This document shows, one piece after another, positions 37,900 through 48,265 of a stretch of 64,000 bases of DNA. The notes under the pieces were generated by a model. The model was not told the DNA's origin and searched no databases. It saw only the letters and a list, made by a program, of their open reading frames with translations. How positions within the stretch are numbered: the stretch's first letter is position 1; the number at the start of each line of letters is the position of its first letter. Source of the DNA: Manihot esculenta (lineage: Eukaryota > Streptophyta > Magnoliopsida > Malpighiales > Euphorbiaceae); NCBI RefSeq assembly GCF_001659605.2, contig NC_035161.2, positions 28,815,691 to 28,879,690 of the forward strand, written 5' to 3'. A program made the translations under genes and the position numbers.

Positions 37900-38230
37900 A
37901 TACATCATGTCACTTTTGAAATTGGATGGCTCATGTATCTTTTAAAAGATTTGTGTGTTCCCTTTCAACTGCAAGATGACCAGTATGCTCTTCACATTGC
38001 TGCTAATCCAACATTTCATGAACTAACAAAACATATTAGACTTGATTATCATATTGTTCGAGAGAAACTTGAACGGGGCTTGATCAAGTTGTGATCAGCT
38101 AACAGATACTTCTTGGTAGCTTGTGATCAAGTTTCTGTCTATTTATTTCCTTTTGTAGTCAGCATAATAAAGAGGTTTTTGTCAAACAAACGCGAGGTTA
38201 ATATGCATGGATCTGCTTCAATTGAGATAA
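37900..38230 (+). pseudogene. Ty1/Copia retrotransposon RNase H remnant
   Basis: Reading through a frameshift near 37975, the translation gives a WLMYLLKDL block followed by DQYALHIAANPTFHELTKHI and then a DYHIVREKLERGLIKL-like stretch. These are the well-known closing blocks of Copia polyproteins (Copia RNase H, before the 3' LTR). Stops follow at once, and no LTR or integrase part is found nearby. It is an isolated relic. Confidence 0.75.
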
Positions 38231-40574
38231 TAATTTTGTTTTAATTATTTAACTTTAATTTATTAAAATAAAACCTCTCAACTTCACATTTATTTAAAAA
38301 ATATCTTTCTTATATGGAATAACATATTTTCATTTTAAAAAACTCAAATTATCCATATTGCCATTTTTTTTTTTTATAATTGAATTCATTATTGATTATC
38401 TATTTAATAAAATTATTTTTTCTTAATTAATATATTATAAAATTTATTGTTTTATTATTTATTATTAATTGAGTTTTAATTTGCAATAAACTGAAATAGT
38501 TATAATTATTAAATCTTACGTTTTTATTATAATATTTTTATTTTTTTATGCTATTTTATCAGTAAGTTACTTTTACATAAATTGAAAATAAATAATAATA
38601 ATTTATAAATTACTTTGATTAGATATTATTTAGGCCCTGATTGATTCAAAATAACCTATTTCTTGAGAAGTACAAATTAACATTTCATATTTCTCAAAGG
38701 AAGTTAAATTTCTCTTGCTTGCTGAGGACATGAATTTAAGTACAAATATTTCAGCTTTCAATTTTAGCAATAGGAAATCAGAAATACTGTCTTTTTTTTT
38801 TTATATTTTGCACAAAGTATTTATTTTATATTTTATATTTTATATTTTCAAATCATTCCATAAATTTTTTAAATAATAAAATTTCTAATTACTTATAATT
38901 TTATTTTAAGTGTTAATATGCAATTTTTTTTAATAAGAATTGGTATAGTTTTGTATTTGATAAAAAGTAAGAAAAAGATATAAATCACTTAATTTAATTA
39001 ATAAACTATTTTTTATTATGTTTGAATTATATAATAACAACAAAGTATAAACACAATAGATAGAAAAACAAATATGCCATTTGCCAATTTTTAAAAATAT
39101 CATCAACAAAGTATCTAAATTCATTTTCTTTTATTTTAAATATTAAATTAACTTTTAATCAAAATATTTTATTTATTATTTATATTTCATATAAAATTAG
39201 AGTATTGGTTAAATATCATATAATAATAAAATATTATTAGAATATAATTATTTATTATTAAAAAAAAAAAGCAAAAAGTGGCAAAATAGTAACTTTAATC
39301 TTTTTTTAGATAGAGGGGCAAAACATATAATTTCTGTAAATTTGCTATTGCAAGTAAGTGGACATTTTTTGAAGTAAAAATAAAATGGAATGATTTTATT
39401 TTAATAAATTAAAATTGAGTGACTAAAATAAAATTATAATTTAAGTTGAAGGACTATTTATGCAAATTACTCTCAAATGCATATCCAACGAATATATTGA
39501 AAAGTATAGAATGGAAGGTGAAGAATGGTGTGTTTTGTGGGGCTACCATATAGCATGTGCAAATCACTTTCATACTCAATGGTGATTCGTCCACCAATTG
39601 CCAAACCATACTTTCTACCACTACTGTACAAAACCCCACGTCTCCTTTACCTTCATCTCTCTTCTTCTCCCACTCCTCCGATTTCACTAAAAGTCCAAAA
39701 TGACAGCTTCCCATTTCCAAAAGCTAATTCATCTCTCCCTCCTTATATTTCCTCCACATAATTCTCTACCCTATCACCTATCCTTTTCTCCTCCCTTCCT
39801 CCACCACTCACATTCTTTCTTCTTTGCTACCCTCCCTACCACCAAATTTCTTTCTACTCTCGCTCAATAATAAGCCATCAAAATATTTTTATAAGCGACA
39901 GTATATTTTGATGTAAACTTAATTATAATATTCAAATAGGTTTAATTTCATATGTTTAATTAATAATTTATATAAAATTCTATTTTTATTTTAAAAAATA
40001 TTTAAATTATAATTTTAAATCAAAACATATGAAAGTTTTATAAATATTATTATAAAATATATTTTTTATATTAAATTAATTATTTATATAAATAAATTTA
40101 AATAATAAATATTCAACCAATAAAATTCGAATTCAAACCATCATATATTTTAAATTTCCCATTTCAAAAAAAAATATATTTTAAATTTAAATATATATTA
40201 TTTAAATATGTATTAATAAGATTTGCTCGGGTAGCCAGAGAAGAAGTTCTCGAGTAACAATCACATGTTAATTAATTAAAAATAAATAAAAAGAAAATGA
40301 AGGAACATATAGAAATAGAACAGCAGGAAAAATCACAGCATATCTTATTCAGCTAAAGTCAAAATTCTAAAAAATAATAATATTAATAAATTTAAAAAAA
40401 AAAACACCGCAACGTGAATTAAATCTCTAACTCTCCCCACAGATCATCGCAAATCCAGCTCTAAGAATGAAACAAAGCAGAGAAAACCCAGAACTAAAAC
40501 ACAAAAGAATACAAAAATAGCCATCTTAATCTACGGCAAACTAAGGTTTATACGATCAGACGACCATCCGAGTT
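38231..40574. other. AT-rich spacer with a CT-rich island
   Basis: No gene supported. The island at 39500-39850 is pyrimidine-rich with a TTATATTT word near 39743, resembling a promoter plus leader on the + strand. No ATG with a meaningful frame follows. The part next to 40575 is probably the 3' untranslated region of the arabinogalactan gene. Confidence 0.5.
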
Positions 40575-41048
40575 TTAAGCAAATACTACAATTAGCCCAA
40601 CTCCTCCAATCAGTGATAACAAAGCTGCCACCCTGCTTCCATGAACAAAAGCTCCTGAATCCGGTGTCGATGAGGCGGGAGGTGAAGTTGGGGTAGCTCC
40701 AGAACTTGATGTTGGCGACCCGGTTGCAGGAGATGGTGTTGGTCCCATGAGTGCAGGAGGAGTAGCCATTTCTGGCGCTGGTGACTCAGGTGTTGGTGCT
40801 GGTGCTGGTGGGCTCGAACTTGGACTCATTGTTGGGGTAGCTGCGGGAGGAGAGGGAGATGTTGGTGGGGGTGACAGTGGCGTGGCAGCAGGGGAAGGTG
40901 TCACGGGAGAGGAAGGCGGAGTTGCAGAACTTGTAGGTGGCATTGCAGCGGCAGTTGGTGGTGAGGATATTGGACCTTGAGCAGTGGAGGAGGATGCCAT
41001 GAGACCCAGAAGCAGGGTTGTCATGAGCATGGCATGTGAGAGAGCCAT
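40575..41048 (-). CDS. Classical arabinogalactan protein, GPI-anchored
   Basis: An intronless frame of 157 residues. It has a secretion signal (residues 1-23, core MLMTTLLLGLMASSS, likely cut before Gln24), then a long Pro/Ala/Ser/Thr domain rich in SP, AP and TP pairs (about residues 25-125). In the secretory pathway such pairs are hydroxylated and loaded with type II arabinogalactans. The C terminus has a small-residue patch (PDSGAF) and a hydrophobic tail ending GGVGLIVVFA, the signal for a GPI anchor. The protein would sit on the outer face of the plasma membrane or in the wall. A TATA box lies about 90 bp upstream. The domain order matches classical AGPs. The mature core lacks Lys-rich or fasciclin modules. 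Confidence 0.9.
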   Translation of the reverse strand: MALSHAMLMTTLLLGLMASSSTAQGPISSPPTAAAMPPTSSATPPSSPVTPSPAATPLSPPPTSPSPPAATPTMSPSSSPPAPAPTPESPAPEMATPPALMGPTPSPATGSPTSSSGATPTSPPASSTPDSGAFVHGSRVAALLSLIGGVGLIVVFA

Positions 41049-41133
41049 GACTCTGAAGTTGAGCTCAAGAGGAGAATTGAAGAGAAGGGAGACGTTCAGA
41101 AAGACAGTTAGTTATTTTAGAGCGCTGAGGTTG

Positions 41134-41140
41134 ATATATA
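41134..41140 (-). promoter_or_regulatory. TATA box of the arabinogalactan-protein gene
   Basis: TATATAT on the minus strand (context CCTCTATATATCAACC), about 90 bp before the ATG at 41048. Confidence 0.55.
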
Positions 41141-41227
41141 GAGGCAAGCAGGGGAGAATCCTACAACTAACGTCACCTCCGAGTGTACGGACATTTCATG
41201 CTATTGGACATTAATAATGACTATTAA

Positions 41228-41236
41228 AATCTTTTA
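41228..41236. repeat. Target-site duplication, left of GAA MULE
   Basis: AATCTTTTA, identical to 41941-41949. Confidence 0.85.
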
Positions 41237-41588
41237 GGAAAAATTACTTCTTAATCCTTGAGATTTAACGTAATTAACACTTCTGTCTCTTTATTTTGGC
41301 GACCCAACACTTAAGTCCCTCACTTTCTCTTCCGTCCAAATTCGTAGTCCTTCTGTCCATTTAAATCGTTTGGTCAAAGAGTCAAAAATGAGAGGTGATA
41401 ATTTTTTTCAGAAATACCCTTCTCTTAATGTGAAATTCTTTTTTTTTTCTCTTTTATGTTTTCTCCAGTTGCAGAAGAAGAAGAAGAAGAAGTTGTAGAA
41501 AGGGTAGGAAGAAGAAGAAGAAAGAAGAAGAAGAAAAAAAAGAAGTTGCAAAAAGGGTAGGAAGAAGAAGAAGAAGAAGAAGAAGAAG

Positions 41589-41619
<31 letters not shown>

Positions 41620-41940
41620 TGCAGAAAGGAGAGTAGAAAGAAGAAGAAGAAGAAAGAAGAAGAAGAAGGAGAAAGAAGAAGAAGAAGAAGAAGAAGTTGC
41701 AGAAAAGGGTAGGAAGAAGAAGGGAAAGAAGAAGAAGGAGAAAAAGAAGAAGAGACATTTGAGTTTAGGTTTAGTGAGGGTTAATTTTGTCAATTCACGT
41801 GTTCCAAACGGCTATTTTAGACGGAAAGACTACGAATTTGGACAGAAAATAAAGTGAGGGACTTAATTGTTAGGTCGCCAAAATAGAGAGATAGAAATAT
41901 TAATTACGTTAAATCTTAGGGACTAAAAAGTAATTTTCTC
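41237..41940. mobile_element. Non-autonomous MULE filled with GAA repeat
   Basis: The left end begins GGAAAAATTACTTCTTAATC and the reverse complement of the right end begins GAGAAAATTACTTTTTAGTC. Similarity continues for about 130 bp, sharing GATTTAACGTAATTAA, TTTTGGCGACC, AAGTCCCTCACTTT and CCAAATTCGTAGTC. A perfect 9-bp duplication, AATCTTTTA, flanks it (41228-41236 and 41941-41949). The inside (about 41467-41757) is almost only GAA-type trinucleotides with four or five GTTGCAGAAA-like interruptions. There is no coding sequence; the open frames over the GAA tract are low-complexity artefacts. Confidence 0.87.
41467..41757 (+). repeat. (GAA)n polypurine tract inside the MULE
   Basis: About 290 bases of GAA/AAG units, interrupted by GTTGCAGAAAGGGTAGGAAG-like words recurring near 41493, 41544, 41618, 41695. 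The interruptions show that the tract grew partly by duplication of longer blocks of about 50-75 bp. Confidence 0.9.
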
Positions 41941-41949
41941 AATCTTTTA
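41941..41949. repeat. Target-site duplication, right of GAA MULE
   Basis: AATCTTTTA, identical to 41228-41236. Confidence 0.85.
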
Positions 41950-44900
41950 ATAAGTGTACTGTGTTCAATGGGATAACTGATTCCTTTATCTGACAGTTTA
42001 AGGCATAAAGCTACTTTTTACATTTTGACCCTATAATTAAGTAATAGGCTTTTTAATTTTTTTTTAAAGTTTTAAAATAAGTAATATAAAATTTTACTAA
42101 AAATTAAATTTGTTTCATGTTTAAAAATATATCACAATTATTAATTATTTTTGATAAATAAATTATTTAGCTTTTAAAAATATATCATAAGAGATTAAAT
42201 TATACATATATATAGCTTCTAAATTTTTAGTTATTATAAAAAAGAGAGAAAAAGCATGCTAAAGCAGTAATTTAGGCTCGCTGATTTTGCAAATTTAAGC
42301 CTAAATAATTTCAAAATTTTCTTATATATTTTAAACATTTGAGATATCCAAAAAATAGTTAATTTATAATGTTTTCATAATAAAAAAATTAAATTATTTT
42401 AAAAAATAGTTTTCTCTTCTTTATAAAAGTTATTAAAGTTTCTTTTGAACACACTTTTATTTTTATAGGCTACCTTTAAACAATAAAAAGTATATTAATA
42501 TTTAAAAAAATAAAAAATATATTTTATAGTTTTATCAATTTTTCATCCCATAGTGTGTGGTTCAAAATTATGTCAAAATAATATTTATTTACAAACAATA
42601 ACAATTTTTAGATTTTAAAATTGATCTATGAAAAATCAATGAAATCATAATGTATTTTTTTATATTTTTTTCTTAATATTTTACAAGATAATTTTCATAT
42701 ACAAATTATTTTATATAAAAACATATTAACTGTGAAATTTTATATTTTGTTACACAAGAATTTATAACAACCAAATTCTAATAGCTTCATTTTCTTTTTT
42801 AAAAAATCTACATATATAAACCCAATAAGTCCACAAATTTATTTTCCTATTTCACTTGTGGATCCCTGACCAACAAGGAAAGATCTTGTTTTGCTTTACT
42901 GAAAGAAAATGAAGGAAAAGAAAACAAAATATAAAAATCCGAAATTACCCTTAAACTATAAGACAAAGATAAAAAAAAATATCAAATTTCATTTTTATCC
43001 AACTTACTTCTAACACTTTTTTTTTTTCTAAAAAATTAATAAGTAAAACAATATAGAAAAAAAAAAAAAAAAAAGAGAGTTCTGCTCGACTAATCAAGTA
43101 TTACGCCGAAATAATATAAAAATCTAAAATTAAAATAAATTGATTAATGATTTATTTTACAAAAGAAATAATAAGAAGAATATTTTAATTGCTATTTAAA
43201 AATGATTAAAAAAAAAAAAGAAGTGGCATAGGAGAAAAAAAAAAAAGAAGGATCTGCTGCTCAGGCCTCATTGGCTCTGATGAACTCAATAGTGTGCTGT
43301 GTGTTTGTTCTCAGTTACAAAAAGAAAAGAATGCAGAGCTGCAGAACCAGCGAATTAAATCTACATTAAAACTCAGAAATAAAAAATACATCTCAATTCA
43401 GCAAAAACAGAAACCTGTTTAATCAAAATTGATAAACACAGAATATATGATTTCTTCAGTATATTTATAATACAAAAGATTGACTAAATGAATATTACAA
43501 ACTATGGCAACAGCCGTCAAAATTTTTACAGAGGATATTCTTTCCTGTTCGATATTTCAAACTATTATTTTAGATATCTTAATTAGCCCCATTTTTATAA
43601 AGCTTCGTCAGGCCTTGCCTCATTTTCACCTTTGATCACTTAAAAGTGGCTGGGAAGCAGGGGCTGCACAACAAAAAGAGATCACACAAATAAGTTCAAA
43701 TTCATGCAGTCCCATAATGGGGTAATTGTTACACCAATGCAATATGAGAAGGGAAAAAAAGGAGAAGGGGGCAGGTGGTGAAACCTAGATGCATAAAGAT
43801 AAGGAAGATAGCCAACAATTGGATGAGAATGATGGTAGGGAAGCTGAAACAACTAGCAAAATTACCTCAATGATCTTTTTTACTCCTTTCTTGACATAAG
43901 AATCATTACAATGAAAAAGAAATCTTGCAATCAAACCAGCTAAAGCCCAGATGAGAAGCAATATTCGCAATCAGTGGGCAATGAGATGAGAAAAAAAGCA
44001 TGAAGTATAGAGATTTCTGCCACTATTTTAATGGTTTAAAAAACTATCTGATTTAGGTTGTAACCATATGGACACTGCCTCTTAACCTCTTGGTTTGATG
44101 GTGGAAATTTTTTTACAAATATCACCTTCTACCCAACATTCAAGACATCTGAAGACATTGAAGAAACTTGAGGGGGAAAAGTCATGTTATCTAAAGCAAC
44201 AACAAGCATCAATATGCGCACGACTAGAGCTTTAAGGAAAAAAAGTCTTCTGTTTCCAAGCTTTGTATTTTTCCCTCTTGTAAATTGTACAATTATTAAT
44301 GGAATGAAAGATTTGTTTAGGTCACCTTTCCATGTTATGGTAATGATTTATCATCTGCTACAGAGAATGAAAAAAAATTCCAGCATGGAGCCAAAGAAAG
44401 GCGAGAAAACAGGCTTAGAGTCAAGAAGTTAAGAGCTTGAGATAGGAATAGGAATTGAAATCAATTGTAGTTGACTCTGAAAGCAAGCTCTGCCCCTCCA
44501 GCCTCAGCCTAAGGTCCCTTTGGAGCTCTTAGACCCATAGCTTTTCACTTCCAAGTTCCTTATTGAGTTGCCAGGAAGTGAAGCTGGCGCAAGGGATGCT
44601 GGCACAGGGATTGGACAGAGGATTTGGAGGGAAAGTTGAGCGGTGGCCATTAGTTACTGGTGTTGATTATTACATGGCATTGGGTATTGGGTTTAAGCAT
44701 GAACGTGGTTGGTTGTGATTGTTCAAGCTTGATAAGCACATGAGGCAACAAAGTGCCCATCTCCCTCAAAGATAACAAAGCTCCAGATAGGTAGATACCA
44801 TATCCAGCTCTTTCCCTGGATCATGTGATTTCAATCACAAACCAGGAAAAAAGTATAAAATAACCACAAAAAAGGGAAATACAACCATGCGATTAGGTAA

Positions 44901-45611
44901 TTTAGCTTCTTGAAAAAAAGAAATGGGAGAATCTCGATTTGGATCTCAGTAATATAATTTTGCCTTTGCATTTGCTTGCCTTCACTCTCTACTGATATAA
45001 TTTTGGCTCTGCCTGCTTTCTCTCTCTACACAAACAATAGAGAGAAAAAGCGAGAGAGTGTTCTCTCTCACAAAAAACAAGTTTTTGCTAGTAATTTGAG
45101 TAATTTTAACTGCAAATTTGTTGCTGTGAAGAGAGGGCATTTGAAAATCCTTACTGCGACTTTCACGCATACAATGGATTGAAGTGAAAAGGGATGGAAA
45201 AGTATCATGAGAGAGGAAGCGGAAGGGGAAGGAGGAGAGTTTCTGTTCCTAACAGCCATTGGATATTCTCAGGAAGGGGAAGGGGAAGGGGAAGGGGAAG
45301 GTAGAGAGTTTCTCTTCCTAACATCAATCGGATCTTTCCTAATACTGGATCCATTAGATTAGCCACGGTGGATCTCAATTCTGTTGTTTACTTGCTTTTT
45401 GGCCTGTGATTACACTATGCACTGACTGTACTAAGTTGTGTTTAATTTTTATGATTTTAATGAGTTTAGCTGTTCAATAGGTTACAATTTGTTCAAGGTT
45501 GTGGATATGAATTGACCATTTTGATTTGTTATGTTTTTAATAGGAGTATAATGCTATGCAAGCATTGAGAAGCAATTGACTCCAAAAAACAATTCCAAGT
45601 TCAGTACTGGC

Positions 45612-45654
<43 letters not shown>

Positions 45655-45670
45655 TTGTGTGTCCCAAAGT
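41950..45670. other. Intergenic spacer
   Basis: AT-rich up to about 43240, then a more balanced stretch (43240-45400) that could be transcribed but has no convincing open frame or splice pattern on either strand. It contains a GGAAGGGGAA-type purine repeat at 45218-45300 and a (GA)n run at 45616-45649 next to the transporter gene. No RNA gene was recognised. Confidence 0.5.
45616..45649 (+). repeat. (GA)n microsatellite in the transporter 3' flank
   Basis: About 17 GA units just beyond the stop codon of the transporter, probably in its 3' untranslated region. Confidence 0.9.
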
Positions 45671-48265
45671 TCACTGCATACCTTCATGACATTGCCTTTC
45701 GCTAGATGAAGGCCTCAGTTTAGTAGTTTTCTCAGCAACTTCTGCTAAGACCTGACGTGATAGAAGAAGGCCAGCAATAAGAGCACAAACCATCAGCATA
45801 ATAAAAACTGTATCCCATCCCAGTGTTGAAAGGAACCCAGTGAAAAGAGGACCAAGAGCTGCACCAATTGACCCAGTACCATCAATAATGGCTGTCACAG
45901 TTGCCAATGCTCGAGAATCCCCTCTCAGAGAACTGTGTGTGCCCAGGTCAGCAGAAACTGCGGTAGTGATAAGTGCATATGGCCCATTTACAAATAAACC
46001 AGCAATCATCATAAGCACAATGTTCGTAGTCTTTGAGACACTACCATATGTACGGTATAAGAACATGGAAGGAATTGCAGCATACATAAAACTAGTTGCC
46101 GTAATAGCCCGCGCTCTAAGCTTATCAGATATGTAACCAGCAAGGATTCCACCAACAATGCCTCCAACATCAAAAAGAGTAGACAGGTTTCCAGCAGACT
46201 TCACAGATACATACTCTCCACCAATTTCTGAAAAAAAGGCATAAAAAATGAAGAAGGGGTAAGTATTAGTGGACAAGATGGTTTAGCAATGGAGCTACAT
46301 AAATATTCTGAAAACACCTACAGACAGCATAACCAAGGATCACCAATCATTAAGTGATGGCATTTTTACATTAAGGAAATTGCATTTTAACACATCTGAT
46401 CTAGTGAGCATGTCCAAATCTAGTAAAGAAAAACCTATATAGTAGAAAACAAAACAAATGACTGCAACAAATAAAAAAAAATGGAAATTGCAGAGCGTAG
46501 TCCTCATTTACAACTCATTCATATAAAATATAATTACATTAATGAAAATGACAAGCTAAATAACTTCTCAGGTGAACTAATGATTAATCTGAACATGTAT
46601 TCCTCAGATGATATGTGCAAGGGTGGGAGTATAAGCAGTGAAAAGGAGATACTGCAGAGTATGACCTATACTTCATGTATCAAAAATAATTCCAGCTAAA
46701 GCCAGATTTTCACTGTAATTATGACATGACCATTAATATAATGAGAGCCACATGGTTTCAATATAAAATCCATTAACCACATCAAAGCCTGCTCCAAGGT
46801 TTAAGATCTTGACTCCAAGTATGACTGAAACAATGTACAGGTCATAAAATTGAATTCACACAGTATTGACCCCAATTGGGCTAAAATTCTTGCTTTTCAA
46901 GCAGCATTACACATCTGCATTTCCTCAAACAGGAAAAGTATCTTTTGAACTACGGTCAAGAATTTGACATGGTCTTTAGAATTATTCCACTCGCCTCTAC
47001 ATCCTAAAGCAACTCCTGCTCTACTTTGTCAGCCCTTTCATACACGCTTATACTTGATCTCTTGTAGCATTCCTCCACTAATACCAATCTCCTTGTCATG
47101 TATAGTTGATAATTAATCAATAAGAGCATTAGCACATACCATCAACAAAAATTCAAGCTGACTTCACAAATAGATGGCAATAAAAAGAAGGGGACAAATT
47201 GTCTTAGACAAAACAGGAGGGCAGAAAAATACCCGTCTGGCTCAGGTAAAATGGTAGCCAGTACAAAAATGTGTACGCCACAAGCTTCGAAAAAAACAAG
47301 CACAATGCAAATGGTATCACTCCTGGGATTAAACAAGCTTCAATAAGCCCCACACTTTTCTTAAATGCAGATCCAGATCGGACCACATTATTATTTGCTT
47401 CTTGCACTCTACTTTCTTTCTGTGCCTGAGTCTCCGTATCACTATACACAGCCTCTACCTTTTCTGTAGGGCAATTTGGGCAAGGAAATCCAACATCTTC
47501 TGGATAAGCAGCCAAGAATAAAAAAACTAAAATCCCTCCCGCTACAATAAAAGCACCCGGAAGAATAAAAGACCATCCCCAGCCATGATCCAAAACGCTA
47601 GCAGCAAGAAGAGACCCACTAATGTTCCCAACAGAAGTATGTGCATTCCAGACACCCATTATTAATCCCCTCTTCCTCTTTCCGAACCAATTACCAATCA
47701 CAGCCACAACAGACGGCCAACCGGTGGCTTGAAACAACCCAGCAAACATTTGCATAATCAAATAAAAACCAAAAACATGAATCTGCCAGAAGTATCCCAT
47801 CCCAAACAAACCCACGAAAATGCCACTACAAATCATCCCAAAAGTCAGAAACAGCCTCAAATCCAAAGTATCACCTAAATGCCCAGCAACATACATACCC
47901 AGAGAGTAACAAGAAAGAAAAGCAACATCAATCAAACCCAATTTCGATGTCCCATCTGCTCCATTAAATGGATACCAACCCGTATTTTCCAGCCTAACCT
48001 TGTTCACACCCACGAATTCTTCTTTGATAAAGATGTTCCCAATTGGCCATGGATACTCACCTAAGGACTTATTGGGTTCAGGATCCAAAACACTCTTGAC
48101 TATGCTACTGGGTTTTCTGGACGCATGGTAACAAGTATATGCTATGAAAGTAACCAACAAAATCACATACCTATAGGTGTTCAGTCCCCAATTTCTACCT
48201 CTTATGCTTCTTATAAGCAAAATCCCAGGTGGTGTTTTCCTCCTAAAATCTAAATTTCTAGACAT
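45671..48265 (-). CDS. Glycerol-3-phosphate transporter (MFS, OPA family)
   Basis: Two exons on the minus strand, 47233-48265 and 45671-46227, separated by a 1005-bp GT-AG intron, encode 529 residues. The true ATG is at 48265; the preceding in-frame GTG is not used here. The protein is a 12-helix major-facilitator carrier. After a short basic N terminus, helix 1 carries the motif YHASRKP, typical of organophosphate:phosphate antiporters related to bacterial GlpT and animal SLC37. Further hallmarks are GWPSVVAVIGNWFGKRKRG and the long central hydrophilic loop (about residues 260-300, TEKVEAVYSDTETQ). Plant members are called putative glycerol-3-phosphate transporters (G3Pp). Their membrane and exact substrate vary, so the substrate is inferred from the family. 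The only intron lies within the second half, after YWLPFYLSQT. Confidence 0.9.

Noticed and set aside
41408..41793. Two overlapping minus-strand frames of poly-Phe, poly-Leu or poly-Ser
   Set aside because: Both are translations of the GAA repeat inside the second MULE. No complexity, start context or domain.
44500..44620. Possible MIR393-like precursor on the minus strand (TCCAAAGGGA word)
   Set aside because: Only the first ten bases agree with miR393. The rest of the mature sequence does not, and no matching star arm lies at hairpin distance.
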